A stretch of 32,512 bases of DNA from Guillardia theta CCMP2712 (taxonomy: Eukaryota; Cryptophyceae; Pyrenomonadales; Geminigeraceae). Under the pieces are notes generated by a model. The model was not told where the DNA came from and ran no database searches. It saw only the letters and a list, made by a program, of their open reading frames with translations. Shown piece after piece: positions 10,401-18,700 of the stretch; position 1 is the stretch's first letter; each line of letters starts with the position of its first letter. The DNA lies in the NCBI RefSeq assembly GCF_000315625.1, contig NW_005434670.1, forward strand, positions 837,099 to 869,610, written 5' to 3'. The translations under genes were made by a program, and so were the position numbers.

Positions 10401-11343
10401 ATGGGAGCAGCACAGGGTGCTTTCAACAGGAGAAGTGAGCGCCTTGCCCTGATCAGGGAGCTGCTCATTCTTCCTCTCCACAGGCGACAGAGGCGGGGTT
10501 GACGTGTTCCTGGGCCTCCGCCGGCAGACGAAGGAGAAAGTGCCGGATCTCTTCGGCTGTGGGATCATATGGCGGCTCGACAAGAAAGGATGCATGGTAA
10601 GGAGCAGCAGATGCCTGACCAGGAGCTAACTCGGCAACTCCCTGTACTCCCAGGTAGTCAGCGGAGTGGTACCCAACAGCCCAGCTAGTGTGGTGAGCCT
10701 TGTCCTACTCACATCGCATGCAACCGGCGCTGATCGCGGCGTAGAGCACTCCCTCAATCCTTGTCGGCGACATCCTCCTCAGCGTCGACGGCGTCGAAGT
10801 CCCGGAGGCGCTGGACCAGGCGCAGGTGGCGCAGGTGGCGCAGGTATGTGACTGGGATTTCATCGTCTGCTCCTGCCTTGAACGCCCTCGCAGTCCTTCC
10901 TCGGACCTGAAAACTCAACGATCGTGCTGGGACTCTGCCGCCCTCTCAAGATCCCCATCGATCCATCGCAGCTGGAAGTGACTGGCACTGGAGGAGGGTG
11001 TAGGCCTTACAAGGTTCCAGGCTCTGACCGAGGGGAACGCTGACTACTTCCTCGGCATCTTGGGTGACGTCACCTGTGCGACGTTCCATGTTGAGATCAC
11101 GGTGCGAGACGTCAACGGGCCTGTTCCTCCCTCGCTGATGCTTCCCCTCCTCGCTGGCTGATGCTTCCCCTCCTCCCTCGCTGATGCTTCCCCTCCTCGC
11201 TCGCTGATGCTTCCCTTCCTCCCTCGCTGATGCTTCTCCTCTGCTAGCGATTCGCCTACAAGAAGGAGTCCAACGAGGGCTGGAAGGAATTTGTGGAGAG
11301 CGGTCAGATGAGCCTTGACGAAGATAGTCGGATTCTGTTTTGA
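10401..11343 (+). CDS. Small PDZ-domain protein
   Basis: Seven exons, all phases agree, 181 residues: 10401-10434, 10484-10596, 10654-10692, 10745-10843, 10894-10977, 11021-11101, 11248-11343. The PDZ fold is visible: FGCGIIWRLDKKGCM (carboxylate loop and first strands), VVSGVVPNSPASV, then LVGDILLSVDGVEVPEAL (the conserved GD-I--V-G-V), then FLGPENSTIVLGLCR (last strand). PDZ domains bind C-terminal peptides and scaffold complexes; partner and location are unknown. The C-terminal 60 residues (ALTEGNADYFLGILGD ... RFAYKKESNEGWKEFVESG) have no domain I recognise. No signal peptide or membrane segment. The start at 10401 is the first ATG giving a consistent exon; a further 5' exon cannot be excluded. 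Confidence 0.75.
11125..11245. repeat. Minisatellite (about 22-24 bp unit)
   Basis: Five imperfect copies containing CTGATGCTTCCC at about 11135, 11158, 11182, 11204 and 11227, inside the last intron of the PDZ gene and running up to its acceptor. Confidence 0.85.
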
Positions 11344-11460
11344 GATGCTAACGAGGATTAAGAGCTTTCCGTCCTCCTATGCACCATCTCCAGCTCCCCC
11401 CCCCCCTCCTCTGCAACTTATGCAAGTCGGAATCGAGCTCAGGGAATGAATTCCGTCATG

Positions 11461-13953
11461 TCATGCAACATCGACCATGGCTCGCAACGTCTCCATGACA
11501 TTCTTTTTCACGTCGCACACACGTCCGAGCGCTCCTCCTCTCATCTTGTCGAGCCGGGCATGGCCTCTTCCCTCTCCTCCCTGTTGGGCAATCGGAGCGT
11601 CAGCAGTGCCAGCGATGGCAGAGGAAGCGGAGGACGTACCGCAGCGTCCTCTTGATGAGCTGAAGCTCGATGAGGTCCACGCCTGAGTAGTCGTTTTGGA
11701 AATGGACAGGAGCAGACTGTTCCAGCAAATCTCACAAAAAAAGAAGGTAGGAGGGGCACCAAGGTCACCGGGGAGGCTTCTGTGCTCAGTGGTTGCAGCT
11801 GTAGCCCAGGGATCGTGTGTATGCCCCCGTCTCCCTTCTGCCTGTGACTACAGCAGTGTCAGCGCTACCCTCCTCGCTCAACAAGTGTGTTGCCGCACAA
11901 GACGTGAATCTTCCCCCCCGTGGAGCCGGCGAGGAGGTTGTTCGAAGTTGCATCCCAGTACAGCGAGACGACAGGGCCGCTGGTGATGTGCAGGCTTTGG
12001 AGGTTGACAAGCCTTGAGGAGTCGAAGATGTTGACCTCACCCCTCTCCTCCTTCCTCTTCTTCTTGGATCGGGCGGAGGAGCTCGAGAAGACTCTAGAGC
12101 CTACTGCAAAGAAATTGCCATCGGGGCTGAAGCAGATGGCAGAGCCAAAGCTGGAACAGTCAACGTTCTCAAAGATCTTGACCGGCTTGTCAGTTCTCCT
12201 AACATCCCAGACCTGGACTTCAGATGAGTGTCCCCACTGGCTCCTTCTCCCCTGCCCGGTCTCCCTCCCTCCCTCCTCCTCCCTCCTCCCTCCTTCCTTC
12301 TCCTTCTTTCTGTACCTTCACTGTCTTGTCCATCCCCCCTCCCTGGCTCACAATCAGCCGCTTCCTATCCAAGTACGCCAAGGCACATGGCAATCCGGAT
12401 GCGTCAACATTCAGGTGCGCGTCCCTGGAAGGAGCGAAAGTCTCAGATGGCGTCCGACGCATCGGGCAGAAGCTACTTGATTGTGATTTCTGGCTTCTCA
12501 GCGTCTGTGAGGATGCGATTCCTCTTTCCGACTCGGTCATCCCACATGACGATATTCCCTTCCGAAGTCATCGCAAGGACTCCGCCCACGTCCGAGGGGA
12601 CGGCACAGGGAATGGGGACTTTATGCTGCTCAGGTGAGGCAGCAAAGGATGAGACATCGCCCACGTGACAACTCCTCACGTCCCACAGGCGGACAGTCCC
12701 GTCTCCTGCCTGATCTTGGGATCAGAAGTCACCAGCAGCATGTGTTCGGGTTCACCGCAGTGTAGCACCAGCCTGACTTCCTTGGATGCCAGAAGGCTGC
12801 AGTCAGCGATGCAATATGTCCAGCCGTGTCTTCGATGTACTGCAGGAGTGCAATGCGAGCGTGAGCCGGGCAGGTCGAAAGAAGTTTGACTTACATCATA
12901 GTATGGGTTTCCTGCCTTGAAGTCTACCAGAGGACGTCCTGGTAGAGACTTTGTCATTCTAAGTCGCTGAGAGGGGGTTCAGCTCAGCTCAGGACCTGCT
13001 CGTCTCTTGAGCCCATGTCGAAACAAAGCCGCCTGATGAGAGGAGGTAGCCACGATGAGCAACATCTCGTTCTTCCCTTCTTCCACGGTGAGGTCTTCTG
13101 GCAGGAAGGTGTTGGATGGATGAGGACAAATCTATGACAACGATCAACAATATGTCATAGCATTGAGGGCCTCACTTGAATCTGCTTCACGCTACACCCT
13201 GGAGCAGGTTCAAAGGAGTGAGACGGCGTCAGTTTGGTCGGATCCACCCGCCTGAAGACCTACTGAGCATGTCTAACATGTCCAGGCCCGCTATCACCTC
13301 AGGTCGAACGTGTGAATCTCATGGTCCATACCGCCTGAGAGGAAGACATCTGACTTGTGACCTGCAGCAAGTCGATGAGAAGAGAAGAGACAGGAAAGCT
13401 CGTCCACCTGTGATGGTCAGGACTGGACCACCGTGCCCATGCAGGATCGTTTCGTGTGTGAATTCAGGGAACGGGGCTGATTTAGAAGCCTTCCGCTACT
13501 TCAGCATGAACATTTGAAGAGCATTTTAGACCTCGCTCTCCTCCTCGACTGGACCTCCAGACAAACGGGTGTTGACTTCGCTCGCGACCTTCCGACGCTT
13601 TTCTTCTACGTGAAGCTCAAGCTTGAAAATGGACTGTCGAACAAACCTGCTTGGATCTCCAAGAAACTTTGGTCACACGCTCTCTTGCTGGATACATGCT
13701 CCTTATCTTTGAGAATCGTGCGAACATCATGAAAGTCTCGTCTGCACCCCATCACTCGTGCGACTGTTGAGCGGATTTCCAAGTCTGAATTCTCAGAGTC
13801 TTTTGAGTTAAAATCCACCACTCCTCCTAACGGCATCACACTCTGGTCGACCTTCTCCTCGTCTTTGTCCACGTCGTCGTTGCTTGTGACTTTGGTGGCT
13901 CCAGCCTTTTCTTCACTCAATTTCCTCTCATGGAGCCCGCAGCCACACGGCAT
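11461..13953 (-). CDS. WD40-repeat protein, WDR70-like
   Basis: Exons (descending): 13953-13726 (or to 13698), 13666-13555, 13476-13408, 13361-13298, 13251-13176, 13131 to about 13005, 12966-12895, 12839-12756, 12709-12477, 12424-12316, 12212-11869, 11716-11461. WD repeats are clear: ILHGHGGPVLTITGHKSD, FLSGGMDHEIHTFDLR, TAGHIASLTAAFWHPRK, AGDGTVRLWDVRSC, SEGNIVMWDD, SQGGGMDKTVKVWDVRR, CFSPDGNFFAVGS. The order, the SSHQA--FRHG segment, the long insert before AGHIAS and the acidic N-terminus fit WDR70, a nuclear WD40 protein linked in other eukaryotes to chromatin and DNA-damage responses. The donor of the exon ending near 13005 finds no in-phase GT. The final Ser/Thr-rich exon is inferred; otherwise the gene stops at 11865. 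The first intron is 59 or 31 nt. Confidence 0.75.
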
Positions 13954-14020
13954 CGTCCACTGCCTGAAAGCACAAGATCATGCAAGGAAGCAGCGGGATG
14001 GAGCCACCTTTCTAAGGAGA

Positions 14021-14323
14021 TCATGTCATAGTAGTAGCTGCCAGTGGTTGCAATAAGAAAACTTCATCGATCACAGGGCAAATCCAAGTACAGGGGACGC
14101 ACGTTCGGTTGGTTTCGGGGTCAATCGATTGTATCCATCCGCCGGGCAGGCGACATCCTTCAGCATGGGAGGCCCCTCCTCTTAGAATGAGCGGCATTAC
14201 TTGGTTCTTGGCCGTGTACAGCATGCCAACTTCCCGCAGAGACCGCGAGGCTGAACGGCAGCATGGTACCATGAGCAGGAGGACGATCGCAGTTCCGAAG
14301 GAGATGCTGCCCTGCTTTGCCAT
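14021..14323 (-). CDS. Small putative secreted protein
   Basis: Single-exon frame of 100 residues starting MAKQGSISFGTAIVLLLMVP, a plausible signal peptide, with a later CRLPGGWIQS and NRTCVPCTW that recall the Cys modules of the gene at 820-4185. It ends close to the start of the WDR70-like gene on the same strand, and a donor at 14098 would join it in phase to that gene's first exon, which would make little biological sense. It could also be the first exon of a broken Cys-rich paralogue. I do not recognise a family. Confidence 0.4.
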   Translation of the reverse strand: MAKQGSISFGTAIVLLLMVPCCRSASRSLREVGMLYTAKNQVMPLILRGGASHAEGCRLPGGWIQSIDPETNRTCVPCTWICPVIDEVFLLQPLAATTMT

Positions 14324-15774
14324 CGCCTATGGACTCAGGAGGTCGGGATGTCTCTGGCATACTTCTCAACGAGTGAGGACCGGCATTAGAGTCGCTGAAC
14401 AGCTCCCTTCTCCTCCCCTCCTCCCGCTTTCCTTCTCCCGTCCACCATGTCTGGGCAGCCGGATCTCAATGTTGATGCCAAGCGCGCCTCCGATTTTGTT
14501 CGCGCCGGGCGGGCTTCAACGTACGGTACCCGGCGGGGCGCCGGCCCGGGCCGGCGTGACAGTGCCGCTGTGACGGTCGGATCGGACAGTGCCGCGTACT
14601 AGGGCTGGCCCTGCCGCCGCCGTGAACACCGGCGTGACTGCTGCAGTGCGGCTGAGCGCGCCGCCGCGCGGCCCGCCGTGTGAGACCGGGGCCTACCCGC
14701 TGCAACAACTTGCCAAGTTGACCCGAATCTGAAGCGTTGCCTGTCACGTCGATGAACACTGCCATACTGGCAACTTGGCAAAGCCGGCCACTCAGTGATC
14801 GGACTCTCGGCGGCGCCGCCGCTCGACTCCGGCGAGTGAACCGCCGTGACATCATCATGAGCGGTGTCCCAACTGAGTTCGATTCACAGTCACGGACTGG
14901 CAACGGGAAGGACGCGCTCAGTCCAAGGCCGCCTTACTAACGACGTATCGCGCGGCTGGGGGTCCATGGCTTCCTGGATTCTAGAGCCGATTGCATGAAA
15001 AAGAACTTGAAAACTTGAAGTTGAAAGCCTGCCGCGGTCATCGGACCGGCCCGGCCGGGCGCCGGGCCCGGCCCGGCGGACCTGGGGTGCCAGTGACACG
15101 GTTAAGTCGAGAGTCCATATTTGTCTAGTTCGATTCTCGCACCCAGAAAGTCGTTACGAGGGGTACATAAGAAGTAGGTAGGGGTGCCATACCACCGGTA
15201 ATTTCTCAAAGTATTGTAGGGGTACTAAAAGGTTTTCGGATAGCAATGGGAGGGTTGTGGGGGTACTCGGAGGCCCCATGCACGGTAAGCCCGTGGGCGC
15301 AATGAAGGAGAGAGATGAGCGGGGAGGAAGGGATCAGACAGGAAGACGATTGCTTGAGATAGTTGAAAAGGACACGATGACATAGGCATTCACCCTATAG
15401 CTGTCATGAAGCCGTTCGCCAACACAGTTTCCTCCCCGCCCTCCGATCTCCCCCCTCTTGTTACAAATGGCAGTTTGAACTGCGTCGGGACGGTTGCAAG
15501 AGATTGGAGCTGATTTCCCCTCCCCATTCACCCGCCTTCTCCATGCACGTTTTTGGCATCTAGATGCGATCTAGTTGACACTCAAAAGATTAGTCTAGAT
15601 CGATCATGTTCATATGATGAATTGAAATCCGAAGGTTTCTGATAGGCTCAACTGACATCAAAGTGCTGTAGGCCAGCCTGTCGCCACCTCATACCGAACG
15701 ATGGCATTGTGCAGTTCTGACTGGTAGAGCATGGTCCATCAGACGCTCTATCACGAGTAAACCAGCGCCTCGCC
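14324..15774. other. Non-coding GC-rich region with palindromes and an inverted repeat
   Basis: No gene is supported. The composition differs from the surroundings: 14480-14720 and 15040-15080 are rich in CCGG/GGCC, with an 18-bp perfect palindrome at 14539-14556 and a 12-bp one at 15061-15072. An 11-bp inverted pair lies at 14710-14720 and 14771-14781. Between 15130 and 15290 the motif GGGGTAC or close variants recurs several times. The stretch at 14955-14992 is an exact inverted copy of part of exon 1 of the next gene. Confidence 0.5.
14955..14992. repeat. 38-bp exact inverted repeat, left copy
   Basis: The 38 bases starting GCTGGGGGTCCATGG and ending AGCCGATT are the exact reverse complement of 15797-15834. 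Similarity ends abruptly on both sides. Confidence 0.9.
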
Positions 15775-18700
15775 ATGGAATCAGACCGCCTGCGGAAATC
15801 GGCTCTAGAATCCAGGAAGCCATGGACCCCCAGCGGAGCGCACAAGTACTGGGCCGACGCTAATGCTCTTGAGTTGAGAGCATCGTCAACACATCGGCCA
15901 TGGTCGGCGGTTCAGGCTGTGAGTGATTGTTGAGCATGCCTGGACTGTTTGACTGACCGTCGTCGTGCAGCGTGTGGACACCAGGCGAGCTTTCGAGAAG
16001 AAGCTGAACTTCTCCGAGGAGGAGATCCTGGAAAATTCTCGGCCTGAGATCAAGGTGAAGGACAAGTCTGAGCTGAAAACTTTCGGTCGGCGAAAATGGA
16101 GGGGGGTGGCGAGTCTTTTCCGCTTCTCCTACAGGTCGCAAACCCTGAACCGGACAAGGCGGATGATTCTGCAAGGGGTCAAGGAGAAGGCTGTGGGGCA
16201 GATCCCAGTGTTTGCGGGGCTAGGAACGTTCACAATCCGCTCTCTCTCGCTGACTTCGCTCAAGGGAATGGGAATGCATGCAGAGGTGAAGCGGATTTAC
16301 ATGCAGAACAACCTCCTCACGTCGTTCGAGGGCTGGGAGTTCCAGCCCTCCTTGGAGGAGCTGCATGCTGAAGAGAACTTCCTCGAGAGCTTTCGCGGCG
16401 TCTGTGAGCAGCCGAAGCTCGAGAGCATCTGGTTGCAAGGAAATCCAATCACAAGATGCTACTGCTACCGCGTCATGGCGATCTGTGCGTTTGGCAAGAG
16501 CCTTCGGTACATCGACGGGCAGGCTGTGAAGAAGGAGGAGGCAGAGAAGGCGCAGGCCCTTGGAGCGATGGCTGCGGAGGCCGTACGTGACGGATGGCTG
16601 GTAGACACTGCACCCAATCCTGACGCGGAGTTCGACCTCAGCTTCGAGGAGTATAGGGATTTCCGCAAGTTCGCTACTCCCCTGGTGACGTGGGCAGCGG
16701 AAGACAGTGACAACGAAAGAGAGATGGCAGATGTCAGCAGACAATCGTTGAGATCCTCTCGCTCACAACCTCGCAAGCTCGGAAGGAGTCAAGACTTGTT
16801 GCCCCCCAGTCGCCATTCTGCCTCCCTGCACGGGAGCCGTTTATTGGACCAGTCCGGGTCCGACGACGAGTCGCTTCACAGCGAAGACCTACAAGGGGAG
16901 AGGAAGCGAGTGAATGTAGCTCGTCTCCTCCAGGTGTTGACGTCGAAGAGCAAGATGCTGGAGGAGCAGCTGGGGGAGCAGCTGAAGAGTCAGGTGGAGA
17001 CGTTGGACAGCATCAGGAGGAAGCCTAGCCAAGGGAAGACTCTCGAGGTAGAGGAAGACGTAGAGGAGGACGAAGGTCTTGTGCGAGGAAACGGTTTCAC
17101 AACTCCTGAGAGGAATCGAGTTCGCGAGGATGAATCTCCTCCCGGGAGTGGGTCGGCCCTGAAGAGAAAGGTGGAAGCAAGGAGAAAGCAGGAGGGTTCG
17201 GACGGCCTGTCTTCGATGCTCAAGGAATGGTCGTCGCTGAAAAGCTCGAAGAGCTCCCTGAAGTCTTGCCTGGTGGTGGAGAAGAGCCCAGTAGAGGACT
17301 GGAAGGACGGGAGGAGGAAGCAGCGGAACAGGCTCAGCTGGAGTCAGAGTCCCACAGCGAGGCAGCCGGAGGCCGCAAGAGAAAGTTCTTGGCTGGAGGA
17401 GGAAGCAGAGTCGAAGCTGCGCAGCAAGATCTTCACTCACGGGATTGCTCCTCGCACGTCAAGAGGATTGCAGAGGACGGTGATGGAGATCTGGAGCCGC
17501 GTCCTCCTACTGAAGCAGCGGGACGAGGCGACCAGCAAGGCAAGGGACAAGAAAACCCGGACGATGAAGAGCCAGCAGCATGATGAAAGAGATCCTTCTC
17601 CGCCGTCATCTCCTCGGTCCGGATCTGAGAGGCGACAAGGAGAAGGTGGTAAAGAGGAGCGGCATGAAGGTAGGAGGCTGGAAGCTGAGAACGCTTTACC
17701 GAATGCTGGATCGTCTTCAGATGAGAAACAGCAGGAGGGCACGGAGAAGAGAAAAGGGGAAAAGCGGGAAGATGCCACGTCATCGCGACCGCTGGAGGCG
17801 ATTGAAGAGCCGAGGAGAGAGAAGTCAGTCCAAGCTCGTCGACGAGAGATTGAGGAGAGGCTGCGTGCGAAGCTCGATTCGAACCGCAAGGGAGGAGAGC
17901 GAAATGGAGAGCTGGGGGTCGAAACCTCGTTCGATGCTGGCGGGTCGAAGGATGAGGAGAATGGAGTGCAGGCATTGGTGTCGATGCCGAGGCAAGGAGA
18001 TGATCGTTCCGTGGAGAAGCAACTTGCCCAGCATGCAAAGAATGAGGAAGCGAAGATGAAGGAGGGGCGGGTCGACGAGGGACGCGAGTCCGACGGGGAA
18101 GGGTCATGGAGGTCGGGAGAGGAGAGTGGAGGGGAAGATGAGGAGCATCTGCGGATGCTCTATGATCGCGAGGACAGACAACGCAGGGAAGAGGAGAATG
18201 ATGCGCACAGACAGCGAGAAGTGGAGGCGGAGAGGGCGAGGAAAGCTCGGGAGGAGGAGGAGAGGGCGAGAAGGGCTCGGGAGGAGGAGGAGAGGGCGAG
18301 GAAAGCTCGGGAGGAGGAGGAGAGGGCGAGAAGGGCTCGGGTAGAGGAAGGAGGAGGAGGAGTAGAGGGCGAGAAGGGCTCAGGGACGGAGGAGGAGAAC
18401 AGGGCTAGGAAGCTCGGGAGGAGGAGGAGAGGGCGAGAAGGGCTCGGGAGGAGGAGGAGAGGGCGAGAAGGGCTCGGGAGGAGGAGGAGGAGAGGGCGAG
18501 GAAAGCTCGGGAGGAGGAGGAGAGGGCGAGAAGGGCTCGGGAGGAGGAGGAGGAGGAGGAGGAGAGGGCGAGAAGGGCTCGGGAGGAGGAGGAGAGGGCG
18601 AGAAGGGCTCGGGAGGAGGAGGAGAGGGCGAGAAGGGCTCGGGAGGAGGAGGAGAGGGCGAGAAGGGCTCGGGTAGAGAAGGAGAGGGCGAGAAGGGCTC

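Noticed and set aside
14870-15140. TTCGATTC sequences resembling tRNA T-loops
   Set aside because: The flanking bases do not form a T-stem and no acceptor or anticodon stem is present.
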